Below the pieces are notes generated by a model. That model was not told where the DNA came from and did not search any database. It worked only from the letters and a program-made list of their open reading frames with translations. Shown one piece after another: positions 19,791-29,660 of a DNA stretch of 64,000 nucleotides. The position numbers and the translations under genes are program-made. Location: the NCBI GenBank assembly GCA_963738305.1, contig CAVTVU010000001.1, positions 868,001 to 932,000 on the forward strand. Reading direction: 5' to 3'. The DNA is from JBBRHQ01 sp963738305 (lineage in GTDB: Bacteria > Actinomycetota > Thermoleophilia > Solirubrobacterales > 70-9). Every line of letters begins with the position of its first letter. The first letter of the stretch is position 1.

Positions 19791-20415
19791 ATGGCCGACC
19801 GCGACAACGACAGAGCCCTGCTGATCGACTTCGGCGGCGTCCTCACGACCCCGGTCTGGGACAGCTTCGCCGCCTTCTGCCTGCAGAAGGGGCTCGACGA
19901 GGGCGCGGTCAAGCGGCTGTTTCGCGAGGATCCGGAGGCCCTTGCCGACCTGCGCGGCCTGGAGACCGGGTCGATCTCCGAGGAGGAGTTCGAGCGTCGC
20001 TTCGGCGCCCGCCTCGGGCTCGAGGACTCCTCGCAGCTGATCGACAGCATGTTCGCGGGGATGGTCCCGGTGGAGGCGATGACCGACAGCGGTCCGATCG
20101 GCACGCGCCGCAGGGATCCCCACCGGCCTGGTCTCCAACTCCTGGAGCGTCGACCACTACGACCGCGAGCTGTTCTCCGAGCTGTTCGACGGGGTCGTGA
20201 TCTCGGCCGAGGTGCGCATGCACAAGCCCCAGCCCGAGATCTACCTGCTGGCCGCCGAGCGGGTCGGGCGGGAGCCAGATGCCTGCCTCTTCGTCGACGA
20301 CCTGCGGGAGAACTGCGACGGCGCCGCCGCGGTCGGCATGACTCCGGTGCTGCACCGCGACCCCGAGGAGACGATCGCGACGCTCGAGCGGCTGCTGGAC
20401 ATCCCCCTCCGCTAG
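19791..20415 (+). CDS. HAD-superfamily hydrolase, one apparent frameshift
   Basis: The first 100 residues from ATG 19791 include motif I LLIDFGGVLTTPVWDSF. This is the D-x-G-G form seen in the soluble-epoxide-hydrolase N-terminal group. Motif II (GLVSNSWSVDHYD) and motifs III/IV (HKPQPEIYLLAAERVG, CLFVDDLRENCDGAAAVGM) continue in another frame after a break near 20090, where one extra base gives AGCGGTC for AGCGTC. Joined, the protein has about 207 residues, normal for the family. Substrate unknown, but it is divergent from the phosphotransferase gene and could remove phosphate in the same route. Confidence 0.76.
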
Positions 20416-21291
20416 CCCGCGGCGATCAGGATGACGCCGGTCAGGGCCAGGGCGACGCCGAGCTGCTGGACCCGCGCGAGCCGCTCCGAGAGGAAGAATC
20501 TGCGCCAGAATGACCGTGACGATCGGGAACAGCGAGCCGCCGACCGCGACCAGGGAGAGCAGGCCGATCCCGCTGGCGACGGCGATCAGCGTGTTGGCCG
20601 TGGCGTCGAGGCATCCGATCGAGAGAAGCTCGGGCAGCATCGCGGTCGGGAAGCGAACGGCGGGCCAGCGCACCGCCAGCGCCACCCCGACGGCCACCGA
20701 GCCCCCCAGCCGGGTCCAGGCCGCCGCCCACAGAGGGTCATCGGCGGCGGCGCTGTCGACGCCGACGAAGAAGAGGCCGAATCCGAGACCGGCCAGCGCC
20801 GCCAGCGCCAGTGCCCGCGGAGAGACCGAGACAGCGTGCGGCACCTCGGCCTCGCGTACCGCCAGCGCGATCCCGCAAAGCGCCGCCACCAGCCCCGCTA
20901 TCTGGATGCCGCCGGGCGCCTCGCCGCGGATCAGGCCGACCGCGACCGGGACCACGACCCCCATCGAGACCAGCGGCGAGATGATGCTGACAGGGCCGAT
21001 CGCCATCGCGGAGTAGAACAGCGAGATCGCGGCGGCGCCGCAGACCCCGCCGGCCAGCGCGACCGCCACATGCGCAGGCGAGACCGAGCCGCCGGCGATC
21101 AGCGCTGCGACCGCGATCAGCAGCAGTCCGGTCGGGTAGCTGACGGCGACGACCCAGGTCACCGGCGTCCGCCGTGAAGCCTGCCCGCCGAGGAAGTCGG
21201 AGATGCCCCAGGAGACGCTGGCGGCCAACGAAAGCACGATTGCGAGGGTCTGCGCGTCACGGAGCGCCGCTACTGTAGGCGGGAGCGCCAC
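20412..21291 (-). CDS. EamA/DMT-family transporter, one apparent frameshift
   Basis: About ten hydrophobic segments in two halves are visible: LAIVLSLAASVSWGISDFLGG at the N-terminus, and ALALAALAGLGFGLFFVGVDS starting the second EamA repeat. The last 35 residues (FFLSERLARVQQLGVALALTGVILIAAG) lie in another frame after a break near 20505. This is a drug/metabolite exporter type, substrate unknown. GTG at 21291 faces the divergent histidine kinase start at 21295, so the two share a very short intergenic segment. The stop overlaps the HAD gene stop in a GCTAGC palindrome. Confidence 0.74.
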
Positions 21292-21294
21292 CCC

Positions 21295-22817
21295 GTGAAC
21301 GCCACGCTTGCCAATCGGCTGAGGATCGGCTTCGCAATCACCTTCGTCCTGCTGGCGGCGGTGGCGGTGATCGGAGTCGGAAACCTGCTGGAGCTGCGGC
21401 ACAACTTCGAGCGCCGCACAGAGCAGTCCTACGCACGCCAGATCAGCGACCCGAGCCGAGCCGGCGTCGAGATGGCCCGCCGTTCGATGTGCTCGACAAG
21501 CAGGTCACCGAGGACACCCGCCGCACGACGATCCTCTTCGCGGCGCTCCTGGTCGCCTGCCTGCTCACCGCCGGGTTCCTCTTCGACCGCCTGATCGCCT
21601 CGATCGAACGTCCACTCCAGCGACTGGTCGACGCTGCCGGGAAGTTGGCCAGCGGCGACCTGCGGGCGCGGGTCAGCGTCGCCGGGCCCTCCGAGACGGC
21701 GGCTCTGGGAGTGGCATTCAACGAGATGGCCGACGAGCTGCAATCGGCCTACCGCCGGCTCGAAGAGAGCCGTGAGCGCCTCTCGGTGACGCTTGAAAGC
21801 CTCTCCGACGGGGTAATAACCCTCGATGAGTCCGGCACCGTCACGGACGCGAACCCTGCCGCGCGACGGCTCGTTCCCTGGGCCGACGTCGGCACCCCGA
21901 TCCGCGAGCTGCTGGCCAGCCTGGCCGATCGCCGCTCGATCGAGCGGCTCCTGGCGGGCGGCGAGCCGAGGGAGCTCCACCTCGGGGAGGGGGAGGCCAC
22001 ACTGGCGATAACCGCTTCCAAGCTGGGCGCTCAGGAGGGGGGCACGGTGCTCTCGGTCCGCGACATCTCGCAGCGGGCGCGGCTGGAACGGATGAAGGAC
22101 GAGTTCGTGCTGACCGCCTCGCACGAGCTGCGCAGCCCCCTGACCTCGGTCCAGGGCTTCGCCGAGCTGCTGATGCTCGAGCGCGAGCGCCTCAGCCCCA
22201 AGCAGGCCGAGACGGTGGAGATCATCCTCGAGAACAGCCGCCACCTGGTGCGGCTGCTGAACGACCTCCTCGACCTGGCCCGCAGCGACGCGGGCAGGCT
22301 CACCATCCACCCGGTGCCAACCGACGTGGAGCCGCTGGTCTCGGAGGCGGTGCGCTCGATGCGGACCCAGACCGAGGCCCGCCACCAGGCGCTGCGGCTC
22401 GACGTGGAGGCGGCGCTGCCGCAGATCTCGGTCGAGCCGGACCGGATCCGCCAGGTGCTGGTCAACCTGCTGACCAACGCCAACGAGTACTGCCCCGAGG
22501 GCGCGACGATCAAGGTGGCCGCGATGCGGGGAGCCGACGGGGTCGTGATCGCGGTCTCCGACGACGGCCCGGGGATCTCCCCCCAGCAGCGCGAGCACAT
22601 CTTCGAGCGCTTCGTGCGCGGGGAGGCGGGGCTGACCCAGCGGGTCAGCGGCAGCGGCCTCGGCCTGGCGATCTCCAAGTCGCTGGTCGAGTTGCACGGC
22701 GGCACCCTCCATGTCGACTCGGCGCCCGGGCAGGGCTCGACCTTCCGAATCGCCCTGCCGACGATCCCCGTCCGCCCCCACCGCCCGGCGGGGCAGCGCC
22801 TCCTGGAGAGCCGCTGA
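21295..22817 (+). CDS. Membrane sensor histidine kinase (HAMP-PAS-HisKA-HATPase), one apparent frameshift
   Basis: GTG at 21295 opens a first membrane helix (GFAITFVLLAAVAVIGVGNLL). After a break near 21480 the second helix (TILFAALLVACLLTAGFLF) and the rest lie in another frame. HAMP follows (IERPLQRLVDAAGKLASGDL), then a PAS-like domain (LESLSDGVITLDESGTVTDAN), the H box ASHELRSPLTSV, N box LLTNANEYCP and G1/G2 boxes DDGPGISP and GSGLGLAISKSL. The extracytoplasmic loop is only about 45 residues and its ends look like a 4-helix sensor with its middle missing. The next gene, a receiver, overlaps the stop. Confidence 0.85.
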
Positions 22818-23209
22818 TGGCGCGGATCCTGGTCGCCGACGACTCCGAGACGATCCTCCTGCTGCTGCGCACCCGGCTCGAGATGGAGGGCTACGAGGTG
22901 ATCACCGCGGCCGACGGCGCCGAGGCCAGCGATGAGCTCTGGGGGCGCGAGCCCGGTGAAGGCCCCGACCTGATGCTGCTCGACGCGATGATGCCCCGTA
23001 AGTCCGGCCTCGATGTCCTGCGCGAGGTTCGCGAGGCGGGCAGCGAGATCCCGGTGCTCATCGTCAGCGCTCACGGCGAGGCGGCCGCGCAGGCGAAGGC
23101 TCCCGAGGCGGGGGCGAGCGGCTATCTGGCGAAGCCGATCGACTTCAACGAGCTGCTGGGCAGGGTCGCCGAGCTGATCGGCCAGCGCAGCAAGGGCCAG
23201 CGCAGCTAG
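22817..23209 (+). CDS. Single-domain response regulator (receiver only)
   Basis: The 130-residue CheY-like protein has phospho-acceptor Asp56 in LMLLDAMMP, Ser83 in LIVSAH and Lys105 in YLAKPID, plus the acidic pair VADDS at 7-10. No output domain is present, so it probably acts by protein contact. TGATGG overlap with the kinase gene indicates a cognate pair. Confidence 0.92.
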   Translation: MARILVADDSETILLLLRTRLEMEGYEVITAADGAEASDELWGREPGEGPDLMLLDAMMPRKSGLDVLREVREAGSEIPVLIVSAHGEAAAQAKAPEAGASGYLAKPIDFNELLGRVAELIGQRSKGQRS

Positions 23210-24645
23210 CTGCGCGCCACCTCCAGCCGGATCTCGCGGCCCTTCAGCTTCGTGCCGTCGAGGAACTCGACGGCACGCTCGGCCTGGTCGGCGTCCAGCT
23301 CCACGAAGGAGAAACGGTGGAGCACGCGGACGTCGCGGATCGCCTCGTCGGGGATCACCGCTCCCTCGCGCAGGATGAAGCGCAGGTCCTGCTCGGTTAT
23401 CCCGCTGCGCTCACCGCGGTTGACGAAGAGCTTCTGGGTGCCGTCGGGCTCGGCGGCCTGCGGCTCGGGCTTGGCCTCGCGCTCGCGTCGCGGACGGCGC
23501 TCGCGGCGGCGCGGACGGGGCGCGTGCTCGAGTCGCTCCTCGGGGGCCTCCCACTCGCCGATCGAGGTCTTGACGTCCCGCTCGATCCGGTCGATCTCGC
23601 TGCGCTGGCTCGGCGTCACCAGCGTGATCGCCCGGCCGGTGCGGCCGACCCGGCCGGTGCGGCCGATCCGGTGCACGTAGACGTCGGAGGTGTCGGGGAC
23701 GTCGTAGTTGATGACGTGGGTGACATGCTCGATGTCGAGGCCGCGGGCGGCGATGTCGGTGGCGACCAGCAGTCGCACCCGGTGGTCCTTGAAGGCGATC
23801 ATCACACCGTCGCGCGAGCCCTGGCTCATGTCGCCGTGGAGCGCCTTGACGTCGAGGCCCTTATCGCGGAGCGTCTTGTCCAGGCGGATGGCGCCGATCT
23901 TGGTGCGGCAGAAGATGATCGCCTGCTCGGGCTCCTCGGCCCGCAGGAGCTCGATCAGCCGCGAGGCCTTCTCGCGTGCCGGAACCTCGACGAAGGCCTG
24001 AGAGATCGCGTCGACCGTGAGCTTCTTCGGGGTGATGCGGATCGTCACCGGGTCGTACATGTAGCTCTCGGCGAGGCGCTGGATCGGCGGCGGAATGGTC
24101 GCCGAGAAGAGCAACGTCTGGCGCCCGTTCGGGCACATCCGCAGGATCTTCTCGACGTCCTCGATGAAGCCGAGGTCGAGCATCTCATCGGCCTCGTCGA
24201 GGACGACGTAGCGAGCCGCTGTGAGGACCAGCGAGTGGCGCGACATCAGGTCCATCATCCGCCCGACCGTGGCGACGACGACCTGGGCGCCGGCCCGGAG
24301 CTGGGCCTGCTGGGAGCGGATCGGCGCGCCGCCGAAGACGGCCACGATCTCCACCGGCAGGTGCTCGGCGTAGGCGCGCATCGCCTGCGTGACCTGGATG
24401 CACAGCTCGCGGGTCGGGGTGAGGACTATCGCCTGCACCTCCTCGCTCGAGGGGTCGAGGTACTCGAGCAGCGGCAGGCCGAAGGCGGCGGTCTTGCCGG
24501 TCCCGGTCTGGGCCTGGCCGATCACGTCGTGCCCGGCGAGCAGCTCGGGGATCGCCTGCTCCTGGATCGGCGTCGGCTCCTCGAAGCCCAGCTCGTCGAG
24601 CGCCTGCTGGACCTCGGAGGAGAGCCCAAGCTCTCGGAACGTCAT
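23206..24645 (-). CDS. DEAD-box ATP-dependent RNA helicase with C-terminal RNA-binding (DbpA-type) domain
   Basis: The 479-residue helicase contains Q motif PTPIQEQAIP, motif I AQTGTGKT, PTRELC, motif II VLDEADEMLD, motif III FSATIP, and motif VI HRIGRTGR. An Arg-rich linker (RPRRRERRPRRERE) leads to a DbpA/CsdA RNA-binding domain (KLFVNRGERSGITEQDL...FSFVELDADQAERAVEFL). It unwinds structured RNA, likely in ribosome assembly or cold response. ATG overlaps the stop of the upstream oxidoreductase (ATGA). The stop shares an AGCTAGCT palindrome with the receiver gene. Confidence 0.95.
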   Translation of the reverse strand: MTFRELGLSSEVQQALDELGFEEPTPIQEQAIPELLAGHDVIGQAQTGTGKTAAFGLPLLEYLDPSSEEVQAIVLTPTRELCIQVTQAMRAYAEHLPVEIVAVFGGAPIRSQQAQLRAGAQVVVATVGRMMDLMSRHSLVLTAARYVVLDEADEMLDLGFIEDVEKILRMCPNGRQTLLFSATIPPPIQRLAESYMYDPVTIRITPKKLTVDAISQAFVEVPAREKASRLIELLRAEEPEQAIIFCRTKIGAIRLDKTLRDKGLDVKALHGDMSQGSRDGVMIAFKDHRVRLLVATDIAARGLDIEHVTHVINYDVPDTSDVYVHRIGRTGRVGRTGRAITLVTPSQRSEIDRIERDVKTSIGEWEAPEERLEHAPRPRRRERRPRREREAKPEPQAAEPDGTQKLFVNRGERSGITEQDLRFILREGAVIPDEAIRDVRVLHRFSFVELDADQAERAVEFLDGTKLKGREIRLEVARS

Positions 24646-25592
24646 GCCGATGGGTCCAGGAGCAGCTTGCCGGTCGTCTTCCGCGCCGCCAGCTCGCGAT
24701 GGGCGCGCTGCGCGTCGGACAGCGGGTAGACGCCGCTGATCACCGCCTCCAGCTCACCAGCCGCGGCGGCGCCGTAGACCTCCTCCAGTCCCTCGCGCAG
24801 GAGGTCGGGACGGCCGAAGAGGTGGACCAGCCAGAAGCCGACGACGGCGCGGCTGTTGCGCATCAGGTGCCCCGTCTTGACCTGGTTCTCCTCGCGGGAG
24901 GCGATTCCGAAGGTCACCAGCCGCCCGAAGGGCGCCATGGCGCGCAGGCACTGCTCGAACGCGTCGCCGCCGGCCATCTCCAGCACGATGTCGACCGGCG
25001 CGCCTTCGTTGGCTTCGAGGATCGCCTCGCGCAGGTCCTCGGAGCGAGAGTCGACCGCGGCGTCGGCGCCGAGGCCGAGGACCGTCTCGCGCTTCTCCGG
25101 GCTCGAGGCGAGGCCGATCACCCTGCCCGCGCCCATCCGCTTGGCCAGCTGCACCGCCAGGCTGCCGGTGCCCCCCGCAGCGGCGGCAACCACGACGCTT
25201 TCGCCGGGCTCGAGGTCGGCCGAGATCCGCAGGATGCTGCGCGCCGTCAGGCCCTGGAGCAGCAGCGCCGCGGCTTGGTCGTCGTCCACCTCGTCGGGCA
25301 CGGGGATCAGCGCTGCGTCGGGGACGGCCACCTTCTCGGCGTAGCCGCCGTTCATCAGCAGGGCCGCCACCCGACGGCCGTCCGGCGTCGTCCCGCTCAC
25401 CTCGCCGCCCGGGATCAGGGGTAGCTGCTGCTCGGCGAGGTAGTCATTGCGGGTGACGTGCGTGTCGGCGAAGTTCACGCCGGACCGCGAGACGGTGATC
25501 AGGGTGTGTCCGTCGGGGGCCTCCGGGTCGGGGAGCTCCGCCTGGGAGAGCACCTCGGGACCGCCGAACTCGCTCATCTGGATAGCCTTCAC
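24642..25592 (-). CDS. Zinc-independent quinone oxidoreductase (MDR family)
   Basis: The 316-residue protein matches NADPH:quinone reductases: VKAIQMSEFGGPEVL start, GVNFADTHVTRNDY, and the nucleotide-binding AAAGGTGSLAVQLAKRMGAGRVIGL. The zinc-binding Cys cluster of alcohol dehydrogenases is absent. It should reduce quinones or enones with NAD(P)H in the cytoplasm. GTG at 25592 is the start in keeping with homology. It is translationally coupled to the helicase gene behind it. Confidence 0.88.
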   Translation of the reverse strand: MKAIQMSEFGGPEVLSQAELPDPEAPDGHTLITVSRSGVNFADTHVTRNDYLAEQQLPLIPGGEVSGTTPDGRRVAALLMNGGYAEKVAVPDAALIPVPDEVDDDQAAALLLQGLTARSILRISADLEPGESVVVAAAAGGTGSLAVQLAKRMGAGRVIGLASSPEKRETVLGLGADAAVDSRSEDLREAILEANEGAPVDIVLEMAGGDAFEQCLRAMAPFGRLVTFGIASREENQVKTGHLMRNSRAVVGFWLVHLFGRPDLLREGLEEVYGAAAAGELEAVISGVYPLSDAQRAHRELAARKTTGKLLLDPSA

Positions 25593-25655
25593 GGCCGCCT
25601 AGTGTCCCGCAAGCGGCACCGCGAGTGTCGCCCGACCCCGCCTCGAGGAGGACCA

Positions 25656-26576
25656 GTGTCCCTGACCGTCGTCGGATCGATCGCCTTCGATTCCGTCAAA
25701 ACCCCGTTCGGGGAGCGGGAGCGAATGCTCGGAGGCTCGGCCGTTCACTTCTCGCTCGCGGCGAGCTTCTTCACCGAGGTCCGCGTGGTCGGCCCGGTCG
25801 GGGACGACTTCGGATCAGAGCAGTTCGCGGTGCTCGAGGGCCGCGGGGTGAATACCGAGGACGTCGAACGGGTGGACGGCGGCCGTACTTTCTTCTGGCA
25901 GGGCCACTACGACTACGACCTCAACGTCGCCCACACCGACGACACGCAGCTCAACGTCTTCGGCGACTTCGTGCCGAAGCTCTCGGACGCGTCCCGCAAC
26001 TCCGACACGGTGTTCCTGGCCAACATCCAGCCCGAGCTGCAGCGGGAGGTGCGGGGCCAGTGCCGCAGCGCCCGCTTCATCGCGCTCGACTCGATGAACC
26101 TCTGGATCGAGACGGCGAGGGACTCGCTGCTGGCGGCCGTGGCCGAGGTCGACTGCCTGATCGTCAACGACGCCGAGATCCGCGAGCTGACCGGAGAGCC
26201 CAACCTTGCGAAGGCGGCCCGCACGGTGATGAGGCTCGGCCCCAGGGCTGTCGTCGCCAAGCAGGGCGAGTACGGCGCGGCGCTGTTCACGAACCGGGGC
26301 TTCTTCGCCCTGCCGGGGTTCCCGCTGGAGGACGTCCGCGACCCGACCGGCGCGGGCGACAGCTTCGCCGGCGGCTTCCTCGGTTACCTGAGCGGCTCCG
26401 ATGGCGAGATCGACGAGGCTACTCTGCGTCGGGCGATGGGGTTCGGCACGGTGCTCGCCTCCTTCAACGTGGAGGAGTTCGGCACCGAGCGAGTCGCCAG
26501 CCTGACCCGCAAGGAGATCGACGAGCGCTTCAGCCACCTGCGGGCGATGACGCAGTTCGAGCCGTTGCCGGCCTGA
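25656..26576 (+). CDS. PfkB-family carbohydrate/nucleoside kinase
   Basis: The 306-residue kinase starts VSLTVVGSIAFDSVKTPFG and has the GGSAVHFSLAASFF substrate region and the catalytic signature DPTGAGDSFAGGFLGYL. The central segment TFFWQGHYDYDLN is not typical of ribokinase or fructokinase, so the substrate is unclear. GTG at 25656 has a GAGGAGGA ribosome site; the open frame further upstream is antisense to the oxidoreductase. It is divergent from that gene. Confidence 0.88.
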   Translation: MSLTVVGSIAFDSVKTPFGERERMLGGSAVHFSLAASFFTEVRVVGPVGDDFGSEQFAVLEGRGVNTEDVERVDGGRTFFWQGHYDYDLNVAHTDDTQLNVFGDFVPKLSDASRNSDTVFLANIQPELQREVRGQCRSARFIALDSMNLWIETARDSLLAAVAEVDCLIVNDAEIRELTGEPNLAKAARTVMRLGPRAVVAKQGEYGAALFTNRGFFALPGFPLEDVRDPTGAGDSFAGGFLGYLSGSDGEIDEATLRRAMGFGTVLASFNVEEFGTERVASLTRKEIDERFSHLRAMTQFEPLPA

Positions 26577-26605
26577 TCGGAGCAAAGCGGCCGTGGATCA
26601 CTCAG

Positions 26606-27348
26606 CTAGGCGCGAACCACCAGCAGGCCGAGCGCCAGCAGCGGAATCGCGACGGAGAGGGCACGAAGCGCGCCATCCAGCGGGGCGGCCAGGACGATGA
26701 CGTCGAGGGCGCGCGTGGCGCCGTCGGTGAATTGCTGGCGGCCCTCGACCGCGGCGGTCCGCCGGCGCAACTCGCGGACCGGCGCCGAGAGCCGCCTCTG
26801 GGCGACGCTGAGCCAGAAGCAGCCGAGTACCGCGGCGATGCCCGCGAGTGGCCTCCGCCACGGAGTGGAATCCCAGGGAGTTGGCCCACCAGCCGGTCAG
26901 GGCCGGGAACGCGCCCCAGGCCGCGGCGAACCACCAGTCGGTGTGGAAGCGACCCGCCGAAGAGCTCGAGATTGTAGGCGGGGACGAGGAAGCCGCCGAG
27001 CAGGACAAGGGGGATCAGAGTCGGCGAGACGACGACGGCGCCGGCGCACCCGATCGCCAGCGCGGCGAGGAGCCCGAGGACGCCGATCGCCCTCAGCGCA
27101 CGATCCGAGAGCCGGGTTCCGAGAGGGCGGCCCTTCAGCTCGTCGAGGGCGTGGGCGCCGACGCCGACCGCGCAGAAGAAGGCGAGCAGCGTCCAGGCGA
27201 GGCGGCTCCAGTGAACCTGCGGCGCCGCCGCCGCCCCGATCGCCACGTAGCTGAGGTGCCAGAGGGTGTAGGGAGGGTGCAGAATCGTGACAAGGTCACG
27301 CCAGCCGCCCGGCGCGAGGGCGTAGAAGGCCGGGCGCTCAGCTTCCAC
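26606..27348 (-). pseudogene. UbiA-like prenyltransferase family membrane protein, frameshifted
   Basis: The first 140 residues hold membrane helices and the loop GVGAHALDELKGRPLGT, which sits where UbiA enzymes carry NDxxDxxxD, then GFLVPAYNLELFGG. The remainder continues in two further frames: FHTDWWFAAAWGAFPALTGWWA, then IAAVLGCFWLSVAQRRLSAPV. Breaks lie near 26955 and 26855. The weak first Asp-rich motif makes catalytic activity uncertain. GTG at 27348 overlaps the MenG-like gene by 11 bp, so a lipid-quinone role is a reasonable guess. Confidence 0.55.
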
Positions 27349-28075
27349 GCCGGGTTCCCCAGATCACGATTCCCGCACCGAGGCTCATCGTCCTGTAGCG
27401 AACGTCGCCGATTCCCGCCCGATCCCAGCTCTCGAGCTGGCGCTCGACGGGATAGCGCTCATAGAGGCCTTCGATGCTCGGACCGAGGAAGCTGCCCAAC
27501 CCGCTGCCAGTCTCGCGAGAGACGAGCCGGCCCAGGAGCGGCAGCCCGACTCTCGTGTAGGCTCGCCAGGGCGCCAGGAACGGCGGACGCGGGACGCTGA
27601 ACTCGAGACAGGCCACCCGTCCGCCGGGGCGGACCACGCGCGCCAGCTCCCGCATGGTCGCGTCTGGATCGTCGACATAGCGAAGCAGGTAGGTGAAGGT
27701 GAGATGATCGAACTCCGCGTTCCGCGAAGGGAAGCGCTTCGGCCTCCCCGCGAGACCAGCTCCACCCGCCACGCAAGTCGCAGGGTCGGCCTCCAGCTTC
27801 GAGCGCGCACGGGAGAGCATCGCGCTCGCTCTGGTCGAGGCCGACGACCGCGGCACCCGTAGCGACGGACGAGCGCCCGAGCGACAAGACCGGTCCCGCA
27901 GGCGACATCGAGCACCCGCTCGCGCCGAGCGGCGTCCACCGCCCTCACCATCGCCCGGCGCCAGCGAGGGTCCTGGAAGAAGGAGAGCGCCGTACCGAGC
28001 TCGTCGTAGCGCGCCGGTAGCCCCTCGAACAGCTCGAGCGCGCCCAGCTTGCGTGTCGGACCTCTTCGCGGACAC
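27338..28075 (-). pseudogene. MenG/UbiE-like class I methyltransferase, frameshifted
   Basis: Pieces in three frames assemble to a UbiE/MenG-type enzyme: LFEGLPARYDELGTALSFFQD and VLDVACGTGLVARALVRRYG (SAM-binding motif I), then EFDHLTFTYLLRYVDDP and MRELARVVRPGGRVACLEF, and the end MSLGAGIVIWG. Breaks lie between about 27720 and 27870, and possibly near 28045 at the start. Family enzymes methylate demethylmenaquinone or related quinols. The UbiA-like gene follows in overlap, as expected for a quinone or terpenoid-lipid pathway. GTG at 28075 is a tentative start. Confidence 0.62.
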
Positions 28076-28162
28076 CCGTGGGGAAGGGTTCCAAAATCCG
28101 GGCGAGCCGGCGGGCCCGAGGTGCGATACTGGCGCCTCGCATTTCGAGGAAGAGGAGACGCG

Positions 28163-29547
28163 ATGGCTACCGAGCAGCGGACCAAGGACGTGTCGGTGGA
28201 CGGTGCCGGCGCGAGCGGCGACGAGTCGCTTACCGTCACCGACAATCGCACCGGCAAGAGCTACGAGATGCCGATCACCGACGGCACCGTGAAGACAATG
28301 GACCTCCGGCAGATCAAGGTCTCCGAGGACGACTTCGGGTTGATGGGCTACGACCCCGCCTTCACCAACACCGCCTCCTGCCGCTCCGCGATCACCTACA
28401 TCGACGGCGAGGCGGGGATCCTCCAGCACCGCGGGTACCCGATCGAGCAGCTCTGCGAGCGCTCCACCTACCTCGAGGTCGCCTACCTGCTGGTCTACGG
28501 CGAGCTGCCGACCCAGGCCCAGCTCGATCTCTGGATCCACGACGTCACTCACCACACCTTCGTCCACGAGGACATCAAGAAGTTCCTCGAGGGCTTCCGC
28601 TACGACGCCCACCCGATGGGGATGCTTCTCGCCTCGGTCGGGGCGCTTTCGACCTTCTACCCGGACGCGAAGAAGCTCGACGACCCCGAGGAGCGCTACC
28701 TGGCGACGATCCGGCTGATCGCCAAGATGCCGACGATGGCGGCCTTCGCCTACCGCCACAACATGGGGCTGCCCTACGTCTATCCGGACAACGACCTCTC
28801 CTACCCCGAGAACTTCCTCGGGATGCTTTTCAAGATGACCGAGTCGAAGTACAAGCCGGACGAGCGGCTGGCCCGGGCGCTCGACGTGCTCTTCATCCTC
28901 CACGCCGACCACGAGCAGAACTGCTCGACCAACGCTGTCCGGGCGGTCGGTTCCTCCGACGTCGATCCCTACTCGGCGGTGGCGGCGGGAATCGCGGCGC
29001 TCTACGGGCCGCTGCACGGCGGCGCCAACGAGGCGGTACTGCGGATGCTGCGCCGGATCGAGACGATCGAGAACATCCCCGACTTCCTCGAGAACGTGAA
29101 GAAGCGCGAGGAGCGGCTGATGGGCTTCGGCCACCGCGTCTACAAGAACTACGACCCGCGGGCGAGGATCATCAAGAAGCACATGGACGGGGTGATGGAG
29201 GCGACCGCCTACAACCCCCTGGTCGAGATCGCCACCGAGCTGGAGAAGCGGGCGCTCGACGACGAGTACTTCACCTCGCGCAAGCTCTACCCGAACGTCG
29301 ACTTCTACTCGGGGATCATCTACGAGGCGCTGCGGATCCCGACCGAGATGTTCACGGTGATCTTCGCGATCCCCCGCACCTCCGGCTGGATCGCCCAGTG
29401 GCTGGAGATGAACGACGACGGCGAGCAGAAGATCGCCCGGCCGCGCCAGATCTACACCGGCGGGCGCGACGTCGACTATGTGCCGATCGCCGAGCGCAGC
29501 GGCGGGGAGAGATCGAGGGGCCCCCGGCGCGGCGACCCTCCGGCTGA
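28163..29547 (+). CDS. gltA: Citrate synthase (3' end uncertain)
   Basis: Condenses acetyl-CoA with oxaloacetate. The protein from ATG 28163 (ribosome site GAGGAGA) matches type II citrate synthase: SCRSAITYIDGEAGILQHRGYPIEQL, catalytic-region LHADHEQNCSTNAVR, GPLHGGANEAVL, MGFGHRVYKNYDPRA and IPRTSGWIAQWLEM, ending RPRQIYTGGRDVDYVPIAER near 29504. No stop follows in that frame until 30331, which would fuse it to unrelated genes. A TGA at 29545 in the next frame fits a normal length, so one base is probably wrong near 29510-29530. Aconitase and 2-oxoglutarate dehydrogenase lie further on. Confidence 0.9.
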
Positions 29548-29660
29548 GACCACAACGCCGCCTCCTCTGCTGCGCGAAAGCCCGCACCCGGAATCACCGG
29601 ACTTTCGCTCGCGTCCGGGGGAGGCTTCGGGACGGCGTAGCGCGGCGCTAGGGTGGCGCC

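Noticed and set aside
20411..20416. GCTAGC palindrome as a regulatory site
   Set aside because: It is simply the shared stop codons (TAG on each strand) of two convergent genes; the same happens at the receiver/helicase junction.
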